A stretch of 64,000 nucleotides of DNA, taken from Promerops cafer (taxonomy: Eukaryota; Chordata; Aves; Passeriformes; Nectariniidae). The position numbers and the translations under genes were made by a program. Below the pieces are notes generated by a model. That model was not told the DNA's origin, searched no databases, and saw nothing but the letters and a program-made list of their open reading frames with translations. The stretch's first letter is position 1, and the number at the start of each line of letters is the position of its first letter. The stretch is from positions 186,001-250,000 of the forward strand of contig VZSE01012476.1 of the NCBI GenBank assembly GCA_013398275.1. The letters run 5' to 3'. This document shows, piece by piece, positions 41,601 through 56,600 of this stretch.

Positions 41601-44600
41601 CAGTAATCAATATTCTGGTAAAGATACACAACCTTCTATTAAAATATAGCCAAATAGTGAAGTGTAGCAGGTAAAAATGAAAAAAAAAAAATTGCACTAC
41701 AACCTGTGTTCAAGAATTGCTGTTCTGAGAAATAAAATCCTGAAAATAAATAGGTAGGAACAGTTCTTATAACGTCTCCTTCAAATTTAAAGGATAGTGA
41801 CCTTTTCTTTACTTGGAATGCAGCCTTTAGTTCAGATTTTTGTCAACTGAATATCACCTTGTAATCTCCAATTAGTTTTGTTCAAGGTAAGAAAATGTTA
41901 CTTTTAATGACATCAAGTTTTGATAAAGAGATTGAAGGATTTTTAGAGAAGAAAGCTGCAGTCTTTTTAGTTAGTGTCAACAAGTTCTGTAGAAACTTCA
42001 AGCACAGCTAATAGTCCTTCCGTTTTTATGATACGCTAAACTGACTCCCGTTTTTTGGTTTGGTTGATTATTTGTTTTCTTTTTCTTAAAGGTAAGAGGT
42101 GTAAACTTTGAAGCTGTTTTAAGGGTGGAAGAAGATGAAGCCAACTCCAAAAGAAATGCTTCAAAAAGAGAAGTAGAAGATGATTTAGGTCTTAGTATGC
42201 TTATTGATTCTCAGAACAATCAGTATATCCTTACTAAACCCAGAGATTCAACCATTCCTCGTGCTGATCATCACTTCATAAAGGTAGTAACTTTAGAGAC
42301 ATTCTTGTCATTCACTTTTGGATTTAGTTCCACTAGTTTGCATGTCAGTACTACTTGGCTGGAGTGAGTGTAGTTTCAGCATTTATCTCTCTGAAGTTAT
42401 CCCAGCATTCATGACTGCCCTGTCTATGGTGATTCAGCCATGTATTCCCTGCTCTTAGGTTTGTCTTCACAAGACTGGTCATGATGCCACGTGAATCCAC
42501 TCTGTTTTTATTCGGCTTCTCCTGTTGCACCTTTGGGGCACTGTCCCTTCTCTCAGACTACAAAGTATTAAATCTACTGCTGTGCTTAATAAGCCACTTG
42601 CATGTTGTCAGTAGAGAAAATTTATCTGGTTGTGCCTTGTGATGAAAGAAGGGATACTGGAAAATACATAGACATGGTAGAGTTTTGATTGTATTTGTGC
42701 TTCATATAGAATAACTGGATTGGAATTTTTGTTTTAATTATAAAACCCAAAACAGGTCTGTTTCACCATCTTGTTTTAATGCAAGGTGTCATTCCACCCC
42801 GGAAGTTGCCTACTTTTTATGATATATTTAAAATATTTATAAATTGATTTAAAGTCCCCCAGTTACTTAAGGTCAGTACCTCATCGGCTTAATCTGAAAA
42901 ACTGCTGTGCTTATACCTGCAACAGCACTGAGGTTAATTTACAGAAGTTTTGTTTTCTTTCCACGGGGAATAGTCTACATTTAATTTTACAGTGCTGTTT
43001 ATCTTTTGAAAGGTAAGAGTCTTCAATTTCATCCCAAATTTGTGTCCTTTATATTAATGCCTTTGTAAATCTTATGTATTTAGGATATTGTGACAATAGG
43101 AATGTTGTCTTTGCCGTGTGGCTGGCTATGCACAACAATAGGATTGCCAACCATGTTTGGATATATCATCTGTGGAGTACTTTTAGGACCCTCAGGACTA
43201 AATAGTATCAAGGTAAGCATGTAAGTTACTTTTTGACTGATTTAATTCGTTGAAATCTTTAAAAGCAGTTTTAAAAGGATATGGTATTGCCAGCCTCAAA
43301 TGTATTAAAAAAAAAAAGATATCCCCAGATCTGAACGTTTACAAGAGGGGGGCTTCAAATTTTATGACTTTGAATAATTTTGTTTTCAATTTTTTTTCTC
43401 CTATAAAATTACGACAGTTGTTGGAAGTGAAAACTGAAGGTTGTGTGTTGTGGAAGTTTTGTGTCAGGTTTTTTATTCTTTCTTTCTTTTTGATTTTAAT
43501 CATAAAGCATCACAATTGGGAGCCAAATAATTTAAATGACATAAAATATACAGAAACTTGCAAGAAGTCAGTGTTGACAATGGAGGAAGCATTTAAAATA
43601 GTTCCCCAAGGAACATAGCTTGGCCTTCTAGAGTTATTTTGCACCTCTGTAGTGCTTTCATCCACCCTAGTCCCCCTATTCCTTTCCCAGTACCCTGCCC
43701 ACATTCCTGAAGTCTTTTGAACCTTTTTAGCTCCATCACGTGTACCCTGATTACGGGCTCCTGCGAAACCATGAGCTGTGGTTGGCTGGACATGTTTTGA
43801 TTAGTGCTCTGGTGTGCATTAACAGATTGTTTAGCCAGCAGGCAAAACAGAACACATGCTAGGTCTGCATGGTAATGTCTGCTTCAGTTGCATGTGTCTA
43901 TTGCACTGATATCCATGAAATAACTTGGAACTTACTGTCTTTGCAACATCTGCTCCTACGTGGGCTTCTGATGAAAATGATTGTTGAGCTCAAAAGTAGG
44001 GAAATTGCAGGAAAAGTAGTAGAAATTGCAGAAATTTGTTGATCTTTTATTGGAAGAGATTAAATAATCTCAACCTCCGTGTGGTATGTAATTTCTGGGT
44101 TGAGAACGTCTGGAAAGTTTGATCACTTACACTGAAAAACAAGTTTGTAAGCTTGGCATGAGAAAGAGACCCAACAATGAATTTTCAAGACACTTACACT
44201 GAAGAAGATAATGTGGTCAGAACAGATATGTGAGAAGTTTCTTTAGGACAGTTTAAGTGATTTGCCTTTTTCTTGTGGAGCTGTGATTAAACATTGTTCA
44301 CCTGGATAATACTCTTATTGACTGGGTCTCTTGTGTTTGGTCCCTCCTCCATTTCCTAAAAAAGTTGAATGTCTGAGGAACTGAGAAGGCAGGCAGATTC
44401 TAATCTGGCAGAAAAGATGGTTTCCATCCCCACTTCTGTAATTGATTATAAACTTTGGTATCTTCTACTCTGGCCTGTAAATACATAGAAAAGAAATAGT
44501 AGGATTTTAATATAGAATAGACTATTCCAGTCAACTGCCTGAACACTTCAGGGCTGACCAAAAGTTAAAGCATATTGTTGAACGCGTTGTCCAAATGCCT

Positions 44601-47600
44601 CTTAAACACTGACAAGCTTGGGGCATCAATCAGCTCTTCAGGAAGCGTGTTCTGGGGTTTGACCACCCTCTCAGTAAAGAAATGCTTCCTAATGTCCAGT
44701 CTGAACCTCTCCTGGGGCAGCTTTGAACCATTTCCACTTATCCTGCCAGTGCCTACCAGTGAGAGGAGCTCAGCACCTCCCTCTCCACGTCTCCTCGTGA
44801 AGCTGTAGAGAATGAGGAGGTTGCCCCTCATCCTGCTTTTCTCCAAGCTAGGCAAACCCAGAGTCCTCAGCAGTTCCTCACAGGACATTCCTTCCAGCCT
44901 TCCACCAGCTTTGTCCTCCTCTGGATGCATTCAAGGACCTTCACATCCTCCTTCCATGGTGGGGCCCAGTGCTCCAGGTGAAGCCACACCAACACTGAAT
45001 ACAGCAGGATAATTTTGAGTGACTGGTGATGCTCTGTTTGATGCACCCCAGGACGGGGTTTGCTCTGTGGGCTGCCAGAGCTCTCTGGTGTCTCACACTG
45101 AGCCTGCTGTCCACCAGCACCCCCAGATCCCTTTCTGCAGGGCTTCTCTTCAGCCACTCCTCTCCTAATCCATACTTGTACCTGGCATTGCCCCATCCTA
45201 GAGGGATCAGAATCCAGCATTTTGAATTGTTAAATAATTTTGTCCCATTAATTATTGCCTAATGCTCCAGTGTATCTACATCCCTCTGCAAGGCATCTTG
45301 TCCCTCAAAAGAGTCAACAGCATCTCCCAGTCTGTTATCACCAGCGAACTTGTAAGTGGTGTGTTCACCTCCTCCATTCTGATCATTGATACATAGATGT
45401 ATCTATTGAACAGAGCTGGCCCGAGACCTGAACCCTGAGGGTACGCCAGTTTCCAGCCAGAAGTATCCCCATTTTTCTGTTGTGATGAGGAAGACAACCA
45501 CTTTTCTTGATGTTGGATCCTTCTCTCTGTAGCACAAAAGCTGGTAATTGTGCTGGTCTGAGAGATGGATGTGTGGAGCCTGTAGGATGGAGAACAGACC
45601 AGCAACCACAGTCTAGCAGAAAGATTATACCAATAGACCAATAAAATAACTAGCAAGAAGTAGCTTCTGGAATGCAAGCTTGGAGATTTAATAGTACGTG
45701 CATAAAACATAACCTATTTTTTTTCAACCAGCAAGTAAGCTTACTGTTAAGGAAACTTCCCAGTCTGAACATTCATGAGGCTCTCTGCCTTCTTCACCTT
45801 CGTGCCCTTGGTTATCCCAAAGGTTGGTAGTTCCCTGACAGTTGTTGCAGGCTCTCTCTGAGAATTCAGTCTCCATCTCAATCTGCAGCTTGCCAGCCAA
45901 GCTACCTAGATCAGATGTATTCCTCAGCATTTACCAAGATCAATGCACATGTGCACGTTGGGTGACCAGCACTCTTCCACCAAATTACTGCCTAGTATCA
46001 GCCAGGTGATGGGAAAAATAATTGCACTCCAAAGGTGCTCTGGGAACTTCTGATGTCATATGAGCAGCAAGTGAGCATAATGAGAATCAATTTGTTGTGT
46101 AGTGTACTTATAATTTTGTATTATAAGTTGACTGCTATGCACTGATTTTTTCTTTTTTTTCCTAAGTCTATTGTACAGGTGGAGACATTAGGAGAGTTTG
46201 GTGTATTCTTCACTCTCTTTCTAGTTGGTCTGGAATTTTCTCCTGAAAGATTAAGAAAGGTATTTATTTGTAAGATCTCTGCATTAAGGGATTTAATTGC
46301 TAATTACTGAAACTGCAGATTTCAGTTATAGTTTAGATTTTTACACACTCCCTACAATACACTGGTGTAGCTTTGTACATTTTTGAAAAGACAAATGTGA
46401 CATTTGATTCTGCACTTTGGAAAGAACAGAATGCATTATTTATTCAGTGTCTCAAGAAAACCTACATTTACTCCCTATTTTAGTAAAAGTCTGATTACTA
46501 GAAAAATCTCTCACAGTTTGACAGTCCATCTCTGCTTTATTTTAACATGCAGTAATGTGCAGTTGCTGTTATGGAGTGTCAGTGATGTTTGCCATTCCTG
46601 TTATAAAAAAATCCAGAAGTTTAAGTACTGCAGACTGAATTGATAATACATACTCTACTTGCTAATAAACTGATTAAGCAAGTATGTTAACAGAATCTGG
46701 AATATTAAATTATGTGGCCATCAGAATTCAGCAAAACCTACAAGTTTCTTTTGGTCTTAATTTAAAAAGAAGTTATAAACCAGCTAGAATTTTAATAGTG
46801 GAAAGTATGTCTACAAATAGTGAAGACTGTATATATGTAAAGAATTGCACTGTGTGATCTGTTCCTAGACTGATGGTTGTGAGTTTATGATACTAGAAAA
46901 GCTTTAATTGAAATAGGTTACAATTTATGACCATTTAGCCTAATCTGCTATTTCTAGTCCATCTAAAGTCCAAGATAAAAATCAGTAATTCAAGGTTTCC
47001 TAAACTGCTGCTTCAGATTTGTTTCTGCTCTAGTTTGGAGCAGGTTACTGGTATTGGTGACTGCCTTTGCCACACCCATTATTTCCTCATCTTAGAATCA
47101 CATCAAATAACTGGTCTTTCATTTGATAATTTTAATGTATTTCAACCCTTACTGGATCATTTGGCCCTCAGTTTGTCCCTGAGCTTTGGGAAGTTCACCC
47201 AGTTTCTGGTAGGGAGTCTTTTGGGGTAGGATATCTACTCAGTGTAGGAACTTGACAATTTTAGGTGATATAGTGTGACAGTCCATTACTCTATGCCCCA
47301 GTACTACAGCCCCAAATCACACATCTTTACCTGGTTATTTGCAATGAAAAACATTGTAACTTAGCAGTGAGAAAAGTGTCATAAGAACTTGTTTTCTTCC
47401 CAAGGTATGGAAAATATCTTTGCAAGGACCCTGCTACATGACAGTTCTGATGATTGCCTTTGGTTTACTATGGGGGCACTTGCTCCAAATTCGACCAACA
47501 CAGAGCGTCTTCATTTCCACTTGTTTGTCTTTGTCAAGCACACCACTGGTGTCCAGATTTCTTGCAGGTAGTGTTCGGGCAGATAAAGAAGGTAAATGTG

Positions 47601-50600
47601 ACTTTAAATAGTAAGTAAGTAGAAAGAAGTAGACTTTGTAATGTTATAAGAGAAGCTAGTTAAAAAACCAAAACAAAACCCACTCTTCAGCCTGGTCCAC
47701 AATCAATCACCCTTATTTAACACTGTCTGGTGTTGTATGTATTCTTGCTAGGAAGTGTACTTGATTTATACATAGCCAGTCCTCTTTGGGCAAAGACAGT
47801 GTACTGCAACCAGTGCTCTCCATTGAGAACTGACTTTACTGAATGTCTGGAATCTTGTAACTTTTTAAGAGGTTACTAGATTAGCCCACTGCAACCTGTC
47901 ATCAGTGCAGAAAGGCTAATTAAAAAAATTCACATTCTTCTTCAGGAAACAGAAACCAGTTCAGATAGTCTTTCATAGCTAACAGTTCTTCAAATAAGGA
48001 CCTTCAAGGGCCATATTTCTAGCTTCTCAAATACTTGTAAATGTTTCCTTTTGAAAGTTTTGACATTGTGCTTTCTTCCACTTAAATCTCCTTCATACAA
48101 ATTGTGTTAAAGTACTCCTCACCCTCTAGAATATTCATTCTAATGCCAAAATTTAAGGTGTATATTTTAAACATGCTGGCTTGAATGTTTGTCTTCAGAA
48201 TGAAGCCTGTATACTCTCAGTAGAGGAATTTCACTAAATGCGTAACTAGTGCTTAACTGCTAAGCAAAGTGTGTGTTTTTATTGTGTAACAGAAGTTTAA
48301 TATTAATATTGTGTTTGTATTTTAATATGTCTTTATAGATACATTTTAATTTACCTACTAGTGGGGAGAAAAAAGTCCCTAGACTGCTTTGAATGACCTT
48401 CAGCCCATTAAGGCCTATATTGGGCTTCCATTTGATTAAGCCTTTTCTAGATTTCTGAGTGTTTGCAAGCATTCATAGTTTCTGATGACTGTTTCCATGA
48501 CCACTTTGCTGGTGTACAGGAGATATTGACTACAGCAGCGTACTGCTTGGCATGTTGGTGATGCAGGATGTGCAGCTTGGTTTATTTATAGCTGTCATGC
48601 CTACACTTATTCAAGCAGGAGTGAGCACATATTCCAGGTAAAAAAAAATCATTGTATGGATCTTCCCTCTACCCCTTGCAATTAGTATGTAAATAGCCAA
48701 TATGGATGTGAAAGCACTACATTTAATGTCAGTTCCGTGGAAAATAGGCACTCTGTGCAGTGAGATTTCCTTTACTGTTCCTACTTGTCATGAAGTAGAA
48801 ACCTGTAGTAGTCATATGAAAGTAGCTGTATGAAAATAATCTCTTTGCTGTAGCTGCTTTAGTCCTGTGTGGTAATTAAAATTTTTAGTGAAAAGTTTGT
48901 TATTGTAAAAAAAAAAGTTAATTTCTTCACTTACATTATTTCTGCAGGGCATGTTTTTGTCAAAGACCAAGCAATGGTATTATTCTGCCTAATGGCTTAC
49001 CTTGGAGATCAGTCAATGAAAGTCTTTCTTAGTCAACATGGACGTAAATTCTAGACTGTAAAAGAGGTTTCTGGGCACTCTGCAGATTTAGTCTTAATCT
49101 TCTTTACTAATGCATCTAAATACCTTCCTGTTTTGAGCACTTATGGAATTAGGTGTTTTCGTTTATGGGGTACTGGTTGGGAAGTATGAAAGCTCTTAAA
49201 ATAAACTTACTGTTTGTTCTTCTCTTCCAGCGTTTTCAAAGAAATTCTGAGAATACTTATACTGATTGGCCAAATTCTGTTTTCTCTGGCTGCTGTTTTT
49301 CTCCTATGTCTTGTTATAAAGACTTACCTCATAGGACCGTATTACCGCAAGTTGCACACAGAAAGCAAAGGGAATAAAGAAATCCTCATTCTGGGAATAA
49401 CTGCATTCACCTTCCTTATGTTAACGGTAATCTTTAAAATTGATAAAACATTTTTATACATGTAGTAGTTTAGTTCATCAGTTTCACAAAAGCCATCACA
49501 CTTACTGTTATTGCATACATACGTGCGTCTGTAATTGTTTGGTTTTAAATTGTTTTAAAACGACCCCCAAATGTGCAGATGGATTACTGCATTATAGCAC
49601 AGATGAGTAAGAAGAGATGCAATTTGAATGTGAATCAGCTAAAATTCTGCTGTTAGCTTTTAATGCAGCCAGTTTAGGAATCATGATCTGAGTTTTAATT
49701 GTGGGCTACCTCATGCATTTGAAAATCATTCAGGATGGGTTTTGAGATACTGAAAGTGACATTTATGACATTTGGTTGCAAGTTTCTTCTCAATAGCAAA
49801 TTCTCAACATGGTTTTTATTATAAAATGATTTTATTTTTGTGTGAGAGACACATTTTGGGATGAAGTTAAGAAAGTAGAGAGATGCCTTAAGGTTTACAG
49901 GTTTTGATTAACCCTATTGGGTGTGGTTCATTTCCCTCGAATTACGCTTTTTTGTTTCTATCTCACATTTCAGCCTTCTGAAAAGCTGTACTGCTGGAGA
50001 GCAGAATATGACAGTTGCTTCATAATGTTGTGGGTTTGACACTCCATTATCCTGAATGTGCAGATTGTTACATCCCCCAAGAATAATTAAGCCAAAAAGT
50101 TCCTGTGCCTGTTTTCTAGGGGTATTTGCTTAATTACTACAGTCCAACAGGAAAAGCTGACCTTCTTCAGGAAGAAGGTTAAAAAGAAGTTAGTGAAACC
50201 ATAGCTTTAGTTATTGACTTCTCTTGTGTAAATTAAAAATGCCATTGCTCTAAACAGCTATTCATATTTCAAATGTGTCCTCTAATAAGAGAAGAAGCAA
50301 AGCTAGTTTCTCCTTTTTACTTTCTAACAAGCAAACATTACACTTGTAGAACAACTTTAATAAAAAACAGTAAAGAAACCACTGAAGTTGTGTAAAATAT
50401 TATGGTATCTAGAAGCAATTTTACTCTAATTAAAACCATGGCCTACATAGAATTGGGCTTCTTATACCCAAATTGCATTTCAAATATACAAGGAGTTTGT
50501 CTGCGTGACTTTACAAAATACATGTGCGTACACAAATGTGAAGTGGAGAATGTTTGAGTTTGTTGCATTTATACTGCAAACTCAGAAGGCTTCTTCAGCA

Positions 50601-53600
50601 TTTTCATAATTCTTTCCTTTTAAAGTTGATGAATAATTTATCAAAGGGAATGCTACAAAGAATACTGCAGGTAACTTCAGTGAACCAGTTGAGATGCTTG
50701 ATATTCACTGACACTTACAGATTCATTATAGTAATGGTACAAGTTATAGTTTGAACACACAAACTTAAAAAAAAAAATTTAAAAAGTAAAAAAGTGATTG
50801 CTTGTTGAGTTGACTAGGTGAACAAACAAATCTGGAAAACTGATCTTAATTGATATAGATGGATTGGCACTTGACAATTCCTTTGTCAGGAATACAAACA
50901 TAGGATAAGCGATTACAATCTAAGCTGAAAAAGATGTTGCATATCTTTGGAAAGGTTAAATTAAGGTTTTTGGGTGCCAGGTAGGAAAACAAGTAAACTG
51001 TCATGGATTCTGCAGAGATCTTTCTCTTTGGAAAGCAAAGCCTAAATATTGAAGGAGGTTGTATAATTAATCTGCAAACACTGAATTTTCTGTACTGGTG
51101 GAATTCTAAAAAAGCTTTTGAATCTGTAAAGGAGCAATAAGAGAGTGCCTATTTTAGTGTCCTTAACCAAGGACAACTCCGTGGCTCCATTTAGAAAATT
51201 TGAGATATGTTTTTAAATAAAATAATTTAACTCACTCTCTAGCATTGTGAGTTACTCTGGAGGACACATCCTTTCCATTACACGAAAAAGAGACTAGAAA
51301 TGGTACGGTGTTCCTGCCTCATGCATGTAGTTACTTATTACTTGCTTCAGTGTTGGCTGGGTTTCTGGGGTCCAGCTAAGCTTACTCTGTATTTGGATTC
51401 ATGTGTAACACCAGCACGCGTAATGCTCATTATATATAAGCTTGATTTATTTTGCTTAGTTCCTGTGTTTGAAAAATCTCAGATGATTAATTAAACAAGA
51501 ATTGCCATTTCCCTGCTGATAAGGGCAAATTCTGGGAAGGTGAGACAGAAGAGGTTCCCATACTGCAGTATGAGTAAGCAATTTTCATATAAGGATTATC
51601 ATGTCAGTTGAGGAGCTTTGAGTATGGACTTTTGAGCATTTCTGAACTTGAGTCACTTGGATAACACTGCAACTTGTTACACCTGCAGATATTTTAGTAA
51701 GACTTGGAGCTTAAGATACCCTTTCTGTTCCCAGTATCCTCAGAAATAATTGAACTTCCCCTCCCTTTTATCCTTCAACTAGTTAGGCAGATCAGGGCTG
51801 GGAGGTGGGGATTGTGTCAAGTGCCAATCCTGTAATAGTATAGATGACACTGAGACAAAAGTTATGCATCTTTGAATCATGTACCTTGTCTTCAGTAACA
51901 AAGGTTCAGTAGATCATTATTGTACTTTCAGCAGCTCCTTTTTAAGGTTTGAGTTATGCCGATGTTTGTTTGTTTGTTTGTTTGTTTGTTTGTTTGTTTG
52001 TTTGTTTTAAATGGTCAGCTGTTCTCCTGAATTGCAACATAAGGAACAAATCTAACTTACGGTTTTAAGCATGACTATTCAGGATCTGTGGCCAAACTTG
52101 TAGTTGTAAGTCCAGATATTTACCAGAATGAGCTGAAGAATATGTCAGCCTGAGTATTCACTGGTGTAGTGCTGCTTTTTCATGTTCTATATGTACAGAA
52201 ACATTACAAGGAAAATTGTTTTAAACACTGTCCTGATAATGAAGTGCTGTACTGGAAACCTGTGGGACAATAGTAGTCGGTTTTATTGTTTTTTAAAACT
52301 GAAATTGTGGAATGTTATAAGGGAAATGGAAAAATATGAAACCTGACCTGACAAGAAGGACAGCAGTTACATTTACATGTTTATAGGACTGTGCATACAC
52401 ATGGAGGGAAAGTGACTTCTAGTTTCACTGCCTGATGGTTGACCTGGGATGCTGGCAGCAAGTGGATGCAAATTGCCAGTTTGCTTTATATACTGAAAAG
52501 AAAGTACAGTGATGTTATTGCAGTACATTATGTATGAAAATGTACGAGGTTTTTCTGCAATGTCTTATGGATATCATTACTAGTATTGGAATATCATTCT
52601 TTGCTTGCCTGAGTACTTCTCAATGGCTTGTAACCTGCTTATGAACTCTTTTCTATCAATTAAAAGAAGATTAAGGAAGAGCTGTTATCTCAAATATTTT
52701 AGTTAATTATTTCATAAATGTATTTTATGAAATTGAGATAGAGTTTTTACAAGGTTCACTTGAAATTGTTTTCAATTTCCATTCCATCTTCATTTTCTTG
52801 AAATGCAAGCTTAAAATTTACCTCTTTACTCTTGATCAGATTAAAGTTACTAAAGCCTGAAATTTTAATACCTTTATTTCCACCAAAATTTTATTTAATT
52901 TTACTGGCTTACCATATTCATTAAGCTTCTGTGATGATTAAAGAGTAGCAATAAGATAGACATCATTAGAGAATATAAGCAAAGCAACTGCTGAACAGAT
53001 GGTTGAGATTTGCCCAGAACATGTTACAGCAGTAATATTTATTTTTTTCTTTATTGATGTGGTAGAACATTTGAACATAAAAATCCAATATTCTGGTGAA
53101 AGCAAAGCAATCCTTTCTGAATTGGAGTGAAATGAGTCCCTTGAATACAACTGAAAACTAAGTTGTGCTGAGAAAAAGATGTGAATTGACAAAATTTTTC
53201 ATGAAATTTTGACTGAAAAAGCTTTCTGTAACTTAAGAGTTGAGGAGAGGACAGTGCAAAGCCCAGGGATTAGTAATGGCTAAAGCCCTGTTTGCTAAAG
53301 GCTGAACATTAGAAGTGATGCAAGCAGAGAGGGAATACTAAATGCTCGACACTTTCCAGGTTTTGTTTATGTAGAAAACTCTGCTGTGAATGCCTTCCTG
53401 CCAGTAAAACAAGTCCTCTCCAGTATGTGTGTACACATGTGCCCATACATTATATATGATAAACCCTGATGCTACAGTTCTAGCTGAGGAAATGTGTTCC
53501 CTTGTAGGTAGTACTGTGGGACAACCGGTGACCCAGATGGGAATTGTAAAAGGACTTTCTGTATAAAGCTACAAATAAAAGGTTGGACTCGATGATCTCA

Positions 53601-56600
53601 AAGGTCTTTTCCAACCTAGTCAATTCGGTAAATCTGAAGAATGAATTGGAGGAGGGGAGAGAGTGTTAAGAAGATAATGTAATTTTTGGTTCTTTTCTTA
53701 CTCTCTGATTGCACTTTACACTTTCTGTTTGTAGAGTGACCCATGGATTTTTAGAGCTGAAGTTGTGTAGTACCCAGAGACTAGACAAGAAATAGTAAAA
53801 CTTGCCTATTTTTTTACCAGGCCCTTGAGCTTATACTTGTCTTACCATAAACTGAAGGAATGTAATTCAGTTTTTATGCTGTGGGAACAAATTCCCAGTT
53901 AGACATGCAGTTTGCTCCAGTTATGTCTGATGCTTTCTGAACAAACATGTTTCTTTCATACTCAGATTGCTCCTTGCTTGGAGAGTGATTCTCACAACAG
54001 TGCAGTATCATGCAATTCTGGTACAAGATATGCTGCATCTCTTACTTTATGGTAACCTAATCCTGTCCAAGGGAATGTTTAAAATATTAGCTATAAAACT
54101 TTTGATGTGGAGCTCTGTTGCAGCTGATAGCACTTAAGTGTGGGAAGATTATAGCTGAGTAGTAAAAATAATTCCAACTTTATTTGAATAGGCTGTATTG
54201 GATCTTAATCATCCACAAGAGGCTGTGACTTTTAAAACAACTAATGTATGATTTAGAAGAACTTAAATGTTTCCTATTCATAACTGTTTCCTTAATTTTA
54301 TTCATCTCTTGGTGAATTTGAAGTCTTTCATGTATATATTGCCTTCTTCCCTCTTACAATTTTGAGTTGTTCTAAAAAGCAGTTTTCCTGAAATGCCTTG
54401 TTTTAAAATGAGAATTACATTACCTTGTTTGCTTTGCATGATCAGCATCTAATTATATTAGTTGACAGAACCAATTTATTACCTTAAATATCTTGCAATA
54501 AATTACAGAGTGTTACCACAAATGCAGTTATGTGAAGAGCATTCAGACATTATTGCTTCAATACACAAAGGCCTTGGGGTTATTTTTAGGTGCCATCTTA
54601 TGCATAGTGTGGAGACTTGTTTATTGTGTCTTTTGTGCTTCTCCATTAGTTTCACATTGCCTGAGTTTTTGTTTAATATCTTACAGTAAAACACCATTCA
54701 AGATATGATTAATGGTGTCCATAAACGTACTATAGTGTATTCTTGCTTAATCTAAATCAGAATAAAAATAAGTCGTTGGTTTTAAATGTTCTATTAATAT
54801 GAATAATATTGTCCTTTCTCAGCAAGATCACCATCTGCAGCTGCTTGATTTTGAAGTAATTATTTTAAAACATACTTTATACCATACCATATATTAAAAG
54901 TACAGTTTGCTTTTTTTTAGTGTTCCAAGCATTGCCCTAAGCAGTTGCTTTGTGTTTTGTTTAGTCTCTTTACATGTGTTTCATCTCTTCTTCTAGTACT
55001 GCATTAAAATATTAAAAAAGAATGAAGCAGTCTGAATTCTGTCAAGCAGTTGTGCTTCATTTCAGCTGTTTACTTTACACACTTAAATGAATCCCTATTC
55101 AGTAAAGCACACAGGCACATTTGAACCAAATTTACAATAATGAAATGTCATTTATGCCAGGGACTTGTGCTAGATTGAGACTCTTCCAAATATAAGCTTG
55201 GATTTTCATTTGTGCCCTCTCATTTGACAGCTGGAAAATACCTTTTTCTTACTAGTTTATTTCACAGCCTCAATGCATTATGTAATCCTGACTCCAAAGC
55301 TGTCACAGTCTCTCTGTGACTTGTGAAATCAGATGCTGTCCATTAGGGTCACACAAAGCATTGCAGTGTAGATTAGGAAATTTGTTTTTCTGGGAAAGGA
55401 GATAACATAAAGGGAGAAACTAGATTTGTGAGTCTTCTGTATAAATATAATGCTGCAGAACATTGAAATACATACACTGAATTCTGTTTGTTGTTGAACT
55501 TGCATAAAGACATAGTAATTTCCTGCATTAGGTATAATGTAAAGTTTTACAGTTTCACTGTGAAATGGTATATAAAGCCACTCAGCAGTAGATTCTCTGT
55601 TATTCCTTAACAGATCACAGAGCTGTTGGATGTTTCAATGGAGCTGGGATGCTTCTTAGCCGGAGCTCTGATCTCTTCTCAGGGTCACATGGTTACTGAG
55701 GAGATTATGTGCTGTATTGAACCAATACGTGACTTTCTTGCCATCATTTTCTTTGCATCTATAGGTAACTTCCAAGAAATCTTACTTTAAAATATTTGAT
55801 ATTTATATGTAATGTTAAATAATGTTAAATATATACTATATAGAATATATATAATATATAAAAACATTGCTTACTATGTGGGTGAGGAGAAAAAAATGAT
55901 GCCTGTAATGTGAGGGGAGGAGATAGATTTTATTTTGTTAAAATACTGTACTGTTAATTGACCTCAACATTGGTTTGCCTTTGCTACTACTTTTAAATGT
56001 AACATTCCGTTTCAAAAGCCATTTCGATGTTGTACTCCCAAGGCTTGGTTTAGTGTCAGTTTTTCAATGTTAATTCTGAAATCATCCTATTTAAAACATG
56101 TAACTAAATATTTTAACATAAAAAGGCCTTGGTTTGGTTGTTGATTTGTTGGCATTTTTTCGAATGTTCTTTTATCTTCCCAGCATCTGTATTTGTAATT
56201 TATACTAAAATTGTACTACTATTTTGAGTCAATTGGTAGAGTAGATTTCAGATTTCTGAGACTTGGTTTTCTATAGAAGCAGAATGTCATAATATCATAG
56301 TTTTTTATAGCTTGTCTCTTTAGAAATTTAGTTGGGAGGGTGTGATTTGTATGTTCTCAATGCAGGGAAAAAATAATTGAAAGAATATGTATCTCAGACC
56401 CTACTTGAATGCCAGCTGAAATGCAGCATTGAGGTATAAGACGAAGGAGTAACTCCTTATGCTTGATATCCAAAAGGAGTTAACTCAGAACATTAACACA
56501 GTAAATCAGTAAGTTCCTTTTGAACTGCTACATTCTCTGGCTGTCTGTGCATGCCCCAATATGCTTTGTCTAAAGGAAACTGGAACACGTTACTGAGGTG

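Larger units (their letters stand above)
49427..55613 (+). other. TMCO3: TMCO3 intron 9
   Basis: About 6.2 kb of AT-rich intron. It contains an (GTTT)n microsatellite and a short CR1 tail (listed separately). No nested gene or RNA was recognised. Confidence 0.7.

Noticed and set aside
43250..43618. 122-codon plus-strand frame after TMCO3 coding exon 4
   Set aside because: It lies in the intron, starts after the donor, has a poly-Lys run from low-complexity A, and matches nothing.
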